Shown piece by piece: positions 8,248 to 17,197 of a stretch of 64,000 bases of DNA. The DNA comes from Amycolatopsis thermoflava N1165 (GTDB lineage: Bacteria > Actinomycetota > Actinomycetes > Mycobacteriales > Pseudonocardiaceae): the NCBI RefSeq assembly GCF_000473265.1, contig NZ_KI421511.1:1043731-1107730 (forward strand), in the 5' to 3' direction. The notes below the pieces were generated by a model. That model was not told the origin of the DNA. It did not search any database and was given only the letters and a program-made list of their open reading frames with translations. Each line of letters opens with the position of its first letter. The stretch's first letter is position 1. The translations under genes were made by a program, and so were the position numbers.

Positions 8248-8841
8248 TCAGGACAGCAGCCGCCGGATCGCCGCGCCGACCTTGGTGGCGTCCGGCTCGC
8301 CGCCGGTGATCATGTCCACGTAGCAGAACGATTCGGCGATGCGGACCACGAGATAGGCGAGATCCTCGAGCGGGAGCCCGCCCGGCGGGTCGGGCAGCTC
8401 CTCGCGCAGCAAGTCGGTCACGTACGCGATGAAGTTGTGCTGGAGTTCGCTGCTGCGGGTCGTCAGGATCCGCAGCGCGATCTCGCCCTCCTGCCGCAGG
8501 AACGTCCTCATGAACGGCGCGTCCAGGACGGTGGCGATGAACCCCTCGAGGGTCTGCGCCACCGCATCGATCCCGGACGTCGCGGCCTTGCGGCGGCAGA
8601 GATCGAGGGTGGGCTTCGCCAGGGACCAGTTGACCTCGCCCAGCAGCCGGTCCCGGCTGCCGACCCAGCGGTTCAACGTCATCCGGCTCACGCCGAGCTC
8701 GTTGGCCAGAGCCTGCATCTCGATGCGCGTTCCCTCGCGGAACTGCCGCCGCGCCAGCCGGAAGGCGGCTTCTCGCCCCGAAGAAGCCGGTGCCGCGTCC
8801 CGATGCGGCGTGGCGGCGGTGTGGCGTGGCGCGGCAGGCAT
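8248..8841 (-). CDS. TetR family transcriptional regulator, QsdR-like
   Basis: The protein has 197 residues. The N-terminal helix-turn-helix (IEMQALANELGVSRMTLNRWVGSRDRLLGEV, residues about 43-73) replaces the usual YYHF of TetR proteins with a LNRWVGSRD element, as in QsdR-type members. The C-terminal ligand and dimer domain is helical. It is convergent with the hydrolase gene at 7477. It is the only regulator gene within the 3891-8841 module, so I infer that it recognises the three GTTAC-N12-GTAAC sites. The ATG at 8841 is the first in frame with a family-typical short N-terminal tail. Confidence 0.85.
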   Translation of the reverse strand: MPAAPRHTAATPHRDAAPASSGREAAFRLARRQFREGTRIEMQALANELGVSRMTLNRWVGSRDRLLGEVNWSLAKPTLDLCRRKAATSGIDAVAQTLEGFIATVLDAPFMRTFLRQEGEIALRILTTRSSELQHNFIAYVTDLLREELPDPPGGLPLEDLAYLVVRIAESFCYVDMITGGEPDATKVGAAIRRLLS

Positions 8842-9053
8842 GAACCGCAGCCTAGCCGGTGCGCGGGGAGGTCTGCGCGATCCGTCGCCGTGAGCCGGGA
8901 CCTGCCGCCCACGCCCGGCGAGGACCGAGAACCGGCCCGGAAGGTCGATCTCCAGGTCGCCTCGGCCAGCGCCGCGCACGCCCCGGTGACGGCTTCCCGC
9001 CACTGGTCCTCGGGGGTGCCGGCGGGCGGCCTCGGCGACGGCGTGGAGGGCGT

Positions 9054-9974
9054 TCAGCGTGAGCGGCGAGCCGGTGGAACGTCGTGCAGCGGTGGGCCGG
9101 CGACCACGGTGTTGTGGATGGTGCCGATCCCTTGCACCGTCATGCGCACGGTGTCGCCGATGCGCAGCGGCGGTGGTTGCCGTTCGCCGTGCCATCCCCA
9201 CAGTTCGGCGAGGCAGCCACTGCCGCACGTTCCGGACCCGAGCACGTCACCGGGCCGCACCCAGGTGCCGCGGCTGGCGTAGGCGATCAGCTCGGCGAAG
9301 GTCCAGGCCATGTTCGCGAGCGTGTCGCCGCCGATGCGGGTGTCGTTCACGAACACCTCCATGGCGAGGTCGTAGCGGCCGTCGCTCTCGTGGCCGGCGA
9401 GTTCGTCCGGGGTGACCAGCACGGGGCCGAGTGTGGTCGCGGTGTCCTTGCCCTTGGCCGGTCCGAGACCGACGCGCATCTCCCGGCTCTGCAGGTCGCG
9501 GGCCGACCAGTCGTTGAGGATGGTGAACCCGGCGATGTGGTCCACGGCCTCGGCCACGGACAGGTTGAAGCCCGCCGTGCCGATCACGACCGCGACTTCC
9601 AGTTCGAAGTCCAGCACCTCGCACCCGGGCGGCATCGGGACCGGTGTGCCGGAGCCGATCGCCGCGTGCGGGTTGGTGAAGTAGAAGGCGGGCGCTTCGT
9701 ACCAGGCGTCCGGGACCTCGCTGCTCCCGGTGATCGCGCGGAGCGAGCCGGCCGTGTGCTGTTCGAAGGTGATGAAGTCGCGGATGCTGGCGATCGGCAC
9801 CGGGACGGCGATCGGCGCGGTCTCGTCCCAAGGCAACCGCTGACCAGCCGCCGCGGGTTTGCCAGTCGCGAGCACCTCGAAGACGTCGGCGGTCTCGTCG
9901 AGCAGAGCGATGCGATCACCGTCGACGACGCCATAGCGCCGCACACCGTCCACGAGCAGGGAACCGAGTTTCAT
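9054..9974 (-). CDS. fumarylacetoacetate hydrolase (FAH) family protein
   Basis: This 306-residue protein has the FAH C-terminal fold. The metal ligands fall in LDFELEVAVVIG, followed by NDWSARDLQ and the substrate-loop GPAKGKDTATTLGP. Enzymes of the family hydrolyse C-C bonds in acylpyruvates or carry out related decarboxylation and isomerisation. The ATG at 9974 overlaps the stop of the cyclase gene (ATGA), so the two are coupled, and the CocE-type gene is further upstream. A longer in-frame extension was rejected because it lies inside the cyclase gene. The specific substrate is not evident. Confidence 0.88.
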   Translation of the reverse strand: MKLGSLLVDGVRRYGVVDGDRIALLDETADVFEVLATGKPAAAGQRLPWDETAPIAVPVPIASIRDFITFEQHTAGSLRAITGSSEVPDAWYEAPAFYFTNPHAAIGSGTPVPMPPGCEVLDFELEVAVVIGTAGFNLSVAEAVDHIAGFTILNDWSARDLQSREMRVGLGPAKGKDTATTLGPVLVTPDELAGHESDGRYDLAMEVFVNDTRIGGDTLANMAWTFAELIAYASRGTWVRPGDVLGSGTCGSGCLAELWGWHGERQPPPLRIGDTVRMTVQGIGTIHNTVVAGPPLHDVPPARRSR

Positions 9975-10753
9975 GCCACGTCCTCGTCGAAGATCGCCAC
10001 GGCGCGGGTCCAGCCGGCGGAGGCTCGATGGATCTTGACCGGGAAGCAGGCGACCTGAAAGCCGTGTGCCGGGAGGTTCTCCAGGTTGTGCAGCTTCTCG
10101 ATGTGGCAATAGCCGATCTCACGTCCGGCCCGGTGGCCCTCCCAGATGATGGAGGCGTCGTGGTCCCGGGCGTAGCGTTCGGCGGTGAACAGGAACGGGG
10201 CGTCCCAGCTCCAGGCGTCGGTGCCGGTCACCCGAACCCCTTGTTCGAGCAGGTGCAGGGTGGCGGCGCGGCCGACCCCGCAGCCGGAGGTGACGTAGTC
10301 GTCCTGGCCGTACCGGGTGCCGGCGCGGGTGTTGATCAGCACGATGTCGAGCGGGCGCAGCTGGTGGCCGATCCGGTCGAGCTCGGCGTCGATGTCGGCG
10401 GGGCTTACGACGTGGCCGTCGGGGAGGTGGCGGAAGTCCAGCTTGACCCCGGGCTGGAAGCACCAGTGCAGGGGGACCTCGTCGATCGTGATGGCCCGGC
10501 GTCCTCCGTCCATGGTGGACGCGTAGTGGTAGGGGGCGTCGAGGTGGGTGCCGGTGTGGGTGGTGGCCTCGATCCGCTCGATCGCCCAGCCCTCGCCGTC
10601 GGGCAGGTCCTCGGCCGTCGCGCCCGGGAAGAAGCGGAGCATGTCCGGGACGGACTGCTGGTGGTCGATGTAGGTGATCGAGGGCCGGTGGCCGGGTGGG
10701 TCGGAGGCGATCCCGCTCCGCAGGGGGACCGAGATGTCCACGAGTTGTCGCAT
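9971..10753 (-). CDS. cyclase family protein (kynurenine formamidase-like)
   Basis: This 260-residue protein carries the signature HTGTHLDAPYH (His66, His70, Asp72, His76), the divalent-metal site of the PF04199 cyclase/kynurenine formamidase family. Members hydrolyse amides or lactones, or act on aromatic degradation intermediates. The ATG at 10753 follows GGAAGAGG. The gene is the middle member of a three-gene minus-strand operon with the FAH protein (4-bp overlap) and the CocE-type hydrolase (38-bp gap). Formamide or lactone hydrolysis feeding the FAH enzyme is an inference from the neighbours. Confidence 0.87.
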   Translation of the reverse strand: MRQLVDISVPLRSGIASDPPGHRPSITYIDHQQSVPDMLRFFPGATAEDLPDGEGWAIERIEATTHTGTHLDAPYHYASTMDGGRRAITIDEVPLHWCFQPGVKLDFRHLPDGHVVSPADIDAELDRIGHQLRPLDIVLINTRAGTRYGQDDYVTSGCGVGRAATLHLLEQGVRVTGTDAWSWDAPFLFTAERYARDHDASIIWEGHRAGREIGYCHIEKLHNLENLPAHGFQVACFPVKIHRASAGWTRAVAIFDEDVA

Positions 10754-10791
10754 GGCGAATCCTCTTCCGGGGCTCACGGGCGTGGCCGGCC

Positions 10792-12303
10792 CTATCGCGG
10801 GATGACGGGAACGAGCAGGTGGGAGGCGTGGTCGCCGCCGAGGTGGATGGTGGCGGTGGTCGCCGGGCGACGCAGATCGGGGTGGTCGTGGGTCATGAAG
10901 CCGAGGTCGCTGTCCCCGGTGACCAGTTCGAGGCGCAGCCGCTCGCCTGGTGCGAGTGTGATGCTGGTGGGCCAGATCTCGACTTCGAGCAGGGTCGGCT
11001 CGCCGTGCACGAGGGGGATCTCGCGGGCGTGGGTGTGCCACGGCCGGTAGGGCAGTGACCGCTCCGGGTCGGTCTCGCGATGTGACGCCCTGAGCCAGCC
11101 CATGGCCATCGGGATCGGGTCGCCCTGCGGGCCGACAGCCGGGATCGGCTCGCCGTCGACGCCGATGTGCTGCACCCGCGCGAAGATGTCGAGGTCGTCC
11201 TGCTCGGCGCTGAGCCACAGGCGCAGCGCGACGGGACCGGTCAGCTCGAGCGGTTCGGACACCGGTGCGGTGTCGAAGCCGGCGGGGTAGGCCACCGTCG
11301 TGGCGTCTGCGGGCGGGTCCCAGTCGAGGACGCCGTCACCGAGGTGGAGTTCGCGCCACTGCGTCTGCGGGAGCGGGAAATCCGTGGCGTCCCGCCAGTC
11401 CACCTCGCGTCCGCGCCGGATCGCCAGTCGCACCGGGGCCACGCCGTCCATGCGGTCGGGCTGGTCTTTGAGGAAGCGGTCGAGGAAGCGCAACTGCAGA
11501 TCCAGTGCCCACTCGGCGTAGTAGGGGTCGATGTGGGTGCCGGTGTGCACCACGAGCCACTTGTCCCGCGACGCCGCCCGGGCCCAGCCTTCGATGTTGC
11601 CGCGCAGGTGCACGTGCAGGGCGCCCCAGTTGGCGGCCGACAGCACCGGAACCGTGACCCGGCCGAGATCGACGATCCGCGTTTGGTGGTATTCGTCGAG
11701 CACGGGATGCTGCGGGAGCACCTCGCGCCAGTCGTCGCCGTCGCTGCCGTTGCGCTGGGGGGTGATCTGGCGGTTCCACCAGAACTCGACGAACCCGTGG
11801 GCGTACAGGCCGCCCTGGTAGATGAAGTCGCGGTAGAAGTCGGACGCGCCTTCCCAGATCACGATCGCGGCGAGGTGCGGCGGCTGCAGCTCCGCCACCC
11901 TCCAGCCCATGATCGCGAGCCACGAGATGCCGCTGGAAGCCACCTTGCCGTTGGACCACGTCTGTTCGGCCGCCCACTCGACGACGTCGTAGAAGTCCTC
12001 GGAATCAGCCGGGCTCATCAGGTCCATGCGGCCGGGTGACTTCCCGGTGCCCCGGGTGTCGGCGCGCAGTACCGCGTAGCCACGGGCCGTCCACCACTCG
12101 GGATCCGGGGTCTCCCACACCATGTGCTCGTTCTGCGGAACGAGTTCGTAGAGCGGGTAGCGGTCCGGCCAGTGCACGTCCTTGCCGTACGGGCTGATCG
12201 ACGCCAGCACGGGAAAGGCGCCGTCGTCGTCGGGCAGGAACACGTCGGCCAGGATCGGCGAGCCCGTGCGGGTGGGGACCTCGATGTCCCGTTCGATGCG
12301 CAT
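10792..12303 (-). CDS. CocE/NonD family hydrolase
   Basis: This 503-residue protein matches the CocE/NonD layout. It has an N-terminal alpha/beta domain with ADTRGTGKSPG and the nucleophile region SSGISWLAI (where cocaine esterase has GxSYxG), a helical cap (RDFIYQGGLYAHG), and a C-terminal jelly-roll domain (LRLELVTGDSDLGFMTHDHP). The catalytic His is likely in the HTGTHIDPYY region. The family includes cocaine esterase and X-Pro dipeptidyl-peptidase-like acyl hydrolases. AGGAG precedes the ATG at 12303. It is first in the operon with the cyclase and FAH genes and divergent from a TetR gene. Confidence 0.88.
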   Translation of the reverse strand: MRIERDIEVPTRTGSPILADVFLPDDDGAFPVLASISPYGKDVHWPDRYPLYELVPQNEHMVWETPDPEWWTARGYAVLRADTRGTGKSPGRMDLMSPADSEDFYDVVEWAAEQTWSNGKVASSGISWLAIMGWRVAELQPPHLAAIVIWEGASDFYRDFIYQGGLYAHGFVEFWWNRQITPQRNGSDGDDWREVLPQHPVLDEYHQTRIVDLGRVTVPVLSAANWGALHVHLRGNIEGWARAASRDKWLVVHTGTHIDPYYAEWALDLQLRFLDRFLKDQPDRMDGVAPVRLAIRRGREVDWRDATDFPLPQTQWRELHLGDGVLDWDPPADATTVAYPAGFDTAPVSEPLELTGPVALRLWLSAEQDDLDIFARVQHIGVDGEPIPAVGPQGDPIPMAMGWLRASHRETDPERSLPYRPWHTHAREIPLVHGEPTLLEVEIWPTSITLAPGERLRLELVTGDSDLGFMTHDHPDLRRPATTATIHLGGDHASHLLVPVIPR

Positions 12304-12416
12304 CTCAGTACTCCTGTGAGTGGGGCAGGCGGGCCGGGTCCGAGCGCCGCCGCTGCGACCGAGGCTCGCCGTTAAGGCCAGTCGGCTTGCGTCAGGAGTA
12401 TGTCGGCTCGTCCGCG

Positions 12417-12440
12417 CTAAAGCAAGAGCACTTGTATTAG
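12417..12440. promoter_or_regulatory. Candidate TetR operator in the CocE/TetR divergent region
   Basis: A 24-bp imperfect palindrome has 10-bp arms CTAAAGCAAG and CTTGTATTAG, with two mismatches, around a 4-bp centre. It ends 11 bp before the TetR start and is the only clear dyad in the 148-bp divergent region. Confidence 0.45.
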
Positions 12441-12451
12441 GGTGTCGTCCT

Positions 12452-13072
12452 GTGAGTGATGTGGACGTCCGGCGACGGCCGGGTGGACGGTCGGCGCGCG
12501 TGCGCGCCGCTGTCATCGAGGCGACCAACCAACTGCTGCTGGAGCAGGGCCTGACGGGCCTGACGGTGTGCGAGGTGGCCCGGCGCGCGCAGGTGAACGA
12601 GACGTCGATCTACCGACGGTGGGGCACTCGCGAGAATCTCATCATCGACGCCCTGCTCGCCGACGCCGCCGAACAGCTCCCGGTGCCCGACACCGGGACC
12701 CTGCGGGACGATCTGATCGCCTACGCCACCGCGCTCGCCAGGTACCTGACCTCGCCCGGGGGTAACGCCCTCGATCGGGCGCTGGCCTCGGCCGGCGACG
12801 ACCCGGCCACCCGGCGACTGCGCGACCAGTACTGGGACGCCCGCTACGCCCAGTCCGGACAGATCGCCGAGCGGGCGATCAAGCGCGGCGAGCTGCCCGG
12901 CACCACCGAACCTCGTTTCGTGCTCGAGATGCTCGTCGCGCCGTTGCACTTCAGGATCGTGCTTACCCGCGAGCCGCTCGAACCGGACCTGCCCACCCGC
13001 ATCGTCGACGCCCTCCTCCGCGGGCTCGTCACGGCTGCCGAGCCACGCAACCGGGACGGCAATCGCCCCTGA
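12452..13072 (+). CDS. TetR family transcriptional regulator
   Basis: The 206-residue protein has an N-terminal TetR helix-turn-helix (LTGLTVCEVARRAQVNETSI followed by YRRWGTRENL) and a C-terminal domain of the TetR_C_11-like type. GTG at 12452 is preferred over an upstream ATG at 12320, because the extension would span the intergenic palindrome and has no regulator-like sequence. It is divergent from the CocE/cyclase/FAH operon, which it probably represses. A hairpin follows its stop. Confidence 0.85.
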   Translation: MSDVDVRRRPGGRSARVRAAVIEATNQLLLEQGLTGLTVCEVARRAQVNETSIYRRWGTRENLIIDALLADAAEQLPVPDTGTLRDDLIAYATALARYLTSPGGNALDRALASAGDDPATRRLRDQYWDARYAQSGQIAERAIKRGELPGTTEPRFVLEMLVAPLHFRIVLTREPLEPDLPTRIVDALLRGLVTAAEPRNRDGNRP

Positions 13073-13094
13073 CGGGGAACAACGGTCGTCTTCG

Positions 13095-13113
13095 CCTGAC
13101 CGGTCCGGTCAGG
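13095..13113. terminator. Short perfect hairpin between convergent genes
   Basis: CCTGACCGG and CCGGTCAGG form a 9-bp perfect stem around a single T, between the stop of the TetR gene and the end of the convergent Lrp gene. No T-tract follows. It may act as a bidirectional terminator. Confidence 0.45.
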
Positions 13114-13576
13114 GCGCGGTGCCCGGCCACTGCTGGCCCCGCGTCCAGGAATCCAGGACGATGAGGGTTTTCGTGCTGGTGATGCGGTGGCTGCGGCGCA
13201 GTTCGTCGATCGTGCGTTGCAGGTGTTGCATGTCGCGCACCCGCAGCCATACCAGGGCGTCCGGGTCGCCGGCGATGGTGAACACCGCCTGCGCCTCGGG
13301 CATCCGCGTGGTGGTCTGCACGATCTCGTCGACGTTCGTGGTGCCGAAGAATCGGAGCTGGGTGAAGGCTTCGATGCCCCAGCCGAGCTTGGCGTGGTCG
13401 ATCTGCACGGTGAACCCGGTGATGACCCCGGTCTCCTGCAACCGATCGACGCGTCGTTTCACCGCGGCCGTGGACAGCGTGACGCGGGAGGCGATGTCGG
13501 ACAGCGTCCGGCGGGCGTCCTCCCGCAGCAGCGTCAGGATCTCCCGGTCGGTCGCGTCGATCAGCTCGTCGGTCAT
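13109..13576 (-). CDS. Lrp/AsnC family transcriptional regulator
   Basis: This standard-length Lrp protein has 155 residues. The helix-turn-helix is near the N-terminus (DREILTLLREDARRTLSDIA and VTLSTAAVKRRVDRLQ), followed by an AsnC/RAM ligand-binding domain (GFTVQIDHAKLGWGIEAFTQL). Lrp proteins sense amino acids or related acids. It is divergent from the indolepyruvate ferredoxin oxidoreductase gene, so control of aromatic or branched 2-oxo acid oxidation is the natural inference. Confidence 0.92.
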   Translation of the reverse strand: MTDELIDATDREILTLLREDARRTLSDIASRVTLSTAAVKRRVDRLQETGVITGFTVQIDHAKLGWGIEAFTQLRFFGTTNVDEIVQTTTRMPEAQAVFTIAGDPDALVWLRVRDMQHLQRTIDELRRSHRITSTKTLIVLDSWTRGQQWPGTAP

Positions 13577-13731
13577 GACGGGCGATCGTACGCAACAGAT
13601 GCGTCCCGGAGCACTCCGATCGCGAGGATTTTTGCGTGCTAGGTCGAACCGGCCCGTTCGTTGTTGCGCGGCGCCGCTCGCGTTGGCTGAAGTGATCCAC
13701 GTCCCAACCGGCGTGACGCGAAAGGCCCGGC

Positions 13732-16700
13732 ATGACCACCTTCACCCTGGACGAGCGGTACGTGCGCGAGACGGGAACGGTCTACCTCACCGGTGTGCAG
13801 GCTCTGGTGCGGGTGGTGCTGGACCGCGTCCGGCACGACCGGCGGGCAGGCCGGGACACGGCGGCGTTCGTGTCCGGTTACGAGGGTTCGCCCCTGGCCG
13901 GCTTCGACCTGGAGCTGGCGCGGCACGGGAAGCTGCTGGACGAGCACGCGGTGGTGCACCGGCCCGGGCTCAACGAGGAACTCGCGGCGACGTCGGTGAT
14001 GGGCAGCCAGCTGGCCGCGGGGCTGGGCTCGTTGCGCAGGGACGGCGTCACCGGCTTCTGGTACGGCAAGGCCCCGGGCCTGGACCGGGCCACGGACGCG
14101 TTGCGGCACGCCAACCTCGCCGGAACCCACCCGCGCGGCGGCGCGGTCGCGCTGGTCGGGGACGATCCGAACGCGAAGTCGTCATCGGTGCCGTGCGCCT
14201 CCGAGCACGCGCTGGCCGACCTGGCGATGCCGGTGTTCTTCCCGGCGGATTCGCAGGACGTCCTCGACCACGGCCGGCACGCGGTGGAGCTGTCGCGGGC
14301 CAGTGGGCTGTGGACGGCGATGAAGATCGTCGCCAACGTCGCGGATGCGGCCGGCACCGCCGTCGTCGACCCGTCGTGGACGGCGCCGGTGCTGCCCGAG
14401 GGTGCGTACGGCCACCGCCCGAGCAGCCGGCTGCTCGGGCCGGAGCTGGCGACGCTGGAGCACAGCCTGCACCGGGTGCGGTTGCCGCTCGCGCTGGAGT
14501 ACCTGCGGGCCAGTGGTGTCAACCGGATCGTGCGGTCCGGGCCGGGCGACCGGATCGGGATCGTCACGGCCGGCAAGTCCTATCTGGACTTGCGGCAGGC
14601 GTTGCGGGCGCTCGGCCTCGACGAGGACGCGCTCGCCCGCTTCGGCATCCGCATCCTCAAGCTCGGCGTGATCCACCCCGTCGAGCCCGGCGTCATCACC
14701 GACTTCGCCCAGGGGCTCGACGAGATCGTGGTGGTGGAGGAGAAGCGGGCGCTCATCGAACCCGCGGTCAAGGAGATCCTCTACGGCCGCACGGGAGCGC
14801 CGCGGGTGCACGGCAAAACCGGTCCCGACGGCCGGGTGCTGTTCACCGAGCTGGGCGAGCTCGATCCGGACGTCATCGCCAAGGGACTCGCCCGCCTGCT
14901 CGGTGACATCGAACCGGTGCGCGCGTGGCAGGGCCGGCGCCGGCGCGAGCGGATCGCGGTGCCGCTGCTGGCCCGCACGCCCTACTTCTGCTCGGGCTGC
15001 CCGCACAACTCCTCCACCAAGGTGCCCGACGGCACCCTCGTGGGTGGCGGGATCGGCTGCCACACCATGGCGCTGTTCATGGAACCCGACCAGGTCGGGG
15101 ACGTCATCGGCATCACGCAAATGGGTGGCGAGGGCGCCCAGTGGATCGGCATGGCCCCGTTCGTCGAGGCCCGGCACCTGGTGCAGAACATCGGCGACGG
15201 CACCTTCACCCACTCCGGCAGCCTGGCGGTCCGGGCGGCGGTCGCGGCCGGCGTGAACGTCACGTTCAAGCTGCTGCACAACTCGGCGGTCGCCATGACC
15301 GGCGGCCAGGACGCGGTCGGGGCGTTGCCGGTGCACAAGCTCGCCGAACTGCTCCTCGTCGAGGGCGCGGCGAAGGTCGTGATCACCTCCGACCAGCCAC
15401 GCCGGTTGCGGCGTCTGCGGTTCCCCCGCGGGGTCGAGGTCCGGTCCCGCGACGATCTGCTGCGCACCCAGGAGGAGCTGGCCGCGATTCCGGGCGTCAC
15501 GGTGCTGATCCACGACCAGGAGTGCGCCGCGGAGAAACGGCGGAAGCGGCGGCGCGGCAAGCAGGAAACCCCGGCCACCAAGGTGTTCATCAACGAACGG
15601 GTCTGCGAGGGCTGCGGCGACTGCGGCGTGAAGTCCAACTGCTTGTCCGTGCAGCCGGTGGAAACCGAGTTCGGCCGCAAGACCCGCATCCACCAGTCCT
15701 CGTGCAACGTCGACTACTCCTGCCTCAACGGCGACTGCCCGTCCTTCCTCACCGTCGTGCCCGGAAACGGGAAGCGCCGCAAGCAGATCGGGTCGCTGGA
15801 GGCGTCCGAGCTGCCGGAACCGCGGCACACGGAAGGTGACGTCGCCGTGCGCATCACCGGGATCGGCGGCACCGGCGTGGTGACGGTGGCGCAGATCCTG
15901 GCCACGGCCGCGGTTCTCGACGGCCGGCACGTGCGCACCCTCGACCAGACCGGCCTGGCGCAGAAGGGCGGCGCCGTCGTCTCCGACGTCAAGATCACCA
16001 CGGACCCGGTGGAGCAGGCGCCCAAGCTCGCCGCGGGGGAGTGCGACCTGTACCTGGCCTGTGACCCGCTCGTGGCGGCCGATCCGGCGCACCTGGCCGT
16101 GGCCGACCGGGACCGCACGGTCGCCGTGGTGTCCACTTCGGAGATCCCGACCGGGCGGATGATCATCGACACCGCGGTGTCCTTCCCCGAGCAGTCCAGC
16201 ATCCGGTCCGTCCTGGACGGCGCGACCGTGCGCGGGCACTACCTGGACGCCCGCGCCGCGGCCGAGGCGTTGTTCGGCGACGACCAGTTCGCCAACATCC
16301 TCCAGCTCGGCGCGGCCTACCAGACCGGCGCGCTGAACGTGAGCGCCGCGGCCATCGAGCGGGCGATCGAGATCAACGGCACCGCGGTCGCGGCCAACCT
16401 GCAGGCGTTCCGCCGCGGCCGCCAGCTCGTGGCCGACCCGGACGCCCTGGCCGCCGAGCTCGTCCCGGCGCCGGCGGCGCCCGGAACCCCAGCCGACCCC
16501 GCGGCCGTGCGACGGGTGCGGTCGCTGGTGCGGGCCGAGGGCGGGGAGCTGGCGAGGCTGCTCGACTTGCGGATCCCGGACCTGATTGCCTACCAGGACG
16601 AGGATTACGCCCGCGCCTATGCCGAGTTCGTCGAGCAGGTGCGCAGCCGGGCCGGTGACAGCGCGGTCACCCAGGCCGTGGCGCGCAACCTGTACAAGCT

Positions 16701-17178
16701 CATGGCCTACAAGGACGAGTACGAGGTCGCCCGGCTCTCCCTCGACCCGGCGCTGCGGGCCGATATCGAAGCCGAGTTCGGTCCCGGCGCCCGCTACGCC
16801 CACCAGTTCCACCCGCCGGTGCTGCGTGCGCTCGGCCTGAACCGCAAGATCGCGCTCGGCCCCTGGGCGCAGCCGGTGCTGCGGCTGCTGCGCGCGGGAC
16901 GGCGCCTGCGCGGCACCCGGTTCGACCTGTTCGGCTACGCCCGGGTGCGGCGCGTGGAGCGGCAGCTGATCACCGAATACCGCGATGCGATCAGCAAGGC
17001 CCTCCGCGTCTCCGAGGCGAATGAACCGGCGCTGCTCGAACTCGCCGAACTCCCCGACGCGGTGCGCGGCTACGAGGACATCAAGCTCGCCAACGTCGCC
17101 GCGTACCGGCAGCGCCAAGCGGAGCTGGCCGAGGCGCTGGGCCGGGCGAGCGGTCGCACGGCGCAGCACAGCGCCTGA
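13732..17178 (+). CDS. indolepyruvate ferredoxin oxidoreductase family protein (fused alpha-beta type)
   Basis: This 1148-residue enzyme oxidatively decarboxylates 2-oxo acids (arylpyruvates or branched oxo acids from amino acids) to acyl-CoA, with thiamine diphosphate and ferredoxin. The N-terminal IorA-like part spans about residues 1-560 and includes SGYEGSPLAGFDLEL. A TPP-binding part has SGCPHNSSTKVP and GGIGCHTMALF. A cysteine-rich segment (VCEGCGDCGVKSNC and later CNVDYSCLNGDC, residues about 620-670) is followed by the IorB-like gamma domain beginning GIGGTGVVTVAQI. The length agrees with the fused 2-oxoacid oxidoreductases of actinobacteria and proteobacteria. It stands alone, divergent from the Lrp gene. 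Confidence 0.93.
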   Translation: MTTFTLDERYVRETGTVYLTGVQALVRVVLDRVRHDRRAGRDTAAFVSGYEGSPLAGFDLELARHGKLLDEHAVVHRPGLNEELAATSVMGSQLAAGLGSLRRDGVTGFWYGKAPGLDRATDALRHANLAGTHPRGGAVALVGDDPNAKSSSVPCASEHALADLAMPVFFPADSQDVLDHGRHAVELSRASGLWTAMKIVANVADAAGTAVVDPSWTAPVLPEGAYGHRPSSRLLGPELATLEHSLHRVRLPLALEYLRASGVNRIVRSGPGDRIGIVTAGKSYLDLRQALRALGLDEDALARFGIRILKLGVIHPVEPGVITDFAQGLDEIVVVEEKRALIEPAVKEILYGRTGAPRVHGKTGPDGRVLFTELGELDPDVIAKGLARLLGDIEPVRAWQGRRRRERIAVPLLARTPYFCSGCPHNSSTKVPDGTLVGGGIGCHTMALFMEPDQVGDVIGITQMGGEGAQWIGMAPFVEARHLVQNIGDGTFTHSGSLAVRAAVAAGVNVTFKLLHNSAVAMTGGQDAVGALPVHKLAELLLVEGAAKVVITSDQPRRLRRLRFPRGVEVRSRDDLLRTQEELAAIPGVTVLIHDQECAAEKRRKRRRGKQETPATKVFINERVCEGCGDCGVKSNCLSVQPVETEFGRKTRIHQSSCNVDYSCLNGDCPSFLTVVPGNGKRRKQIGSLEASELPEPRHTEGDVAVRITGIGGTGVVTVAQILATAAVLDGRHVRTLDQTGLAQKGGAVVSDVKITTDPVEQAPKLAAGECDLYLACDPLVAADPAHLAVADRDRTVAVVSTSEIPTGRMIIDTAVSFPEQSSIRSVLDGATVRGHYLDARAAAEALFGDDQFANILQLGAAYQTGALNVSAAAIERAIEINGTAVAANLQAFRRGRQLVADPDALAAELVPAPAAPGTPADPAAVRRVRSLVRAEGGELARLLDLRIPDLIAYQDEDYARAYAEFVEQVRSRAGDSAVTQAVARNLYKLMAYKDEYEVARLSLDPALRADIEAEFGPGARYAHQFHPPVLRALGLNRKIALGPWAQPVLRLLRAGRRLRGTRFDLFGYARVRRVERQLITEYRDAISKALRVSEANEPALLELAELPDAVRGYEDIKLANVAAYRQRQAELAEALGRASGRTAQHSA

Positions 17179-17197
17179 CGCGGTTTCGCGCTGCTGC

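Noticed and set aside
8842..9053. Possible coding remnant between the QsdR-like TetR gene and the FAH gene
   Set aside because: Minus-strand frames look weakly protein-like (WREAVTGACAALAEA), but no family is recognisable and no start or intact frame is present.
14182..17169. A long open frame on the minus strand opposite the indolepyruvate oxidoreductase gene
   Set aside because: It is the mirror of a GC-rich gene. The translation is rich in Arg, Gly, Pro and His with no domain, while the plus strand encodes a complete known enzyme.
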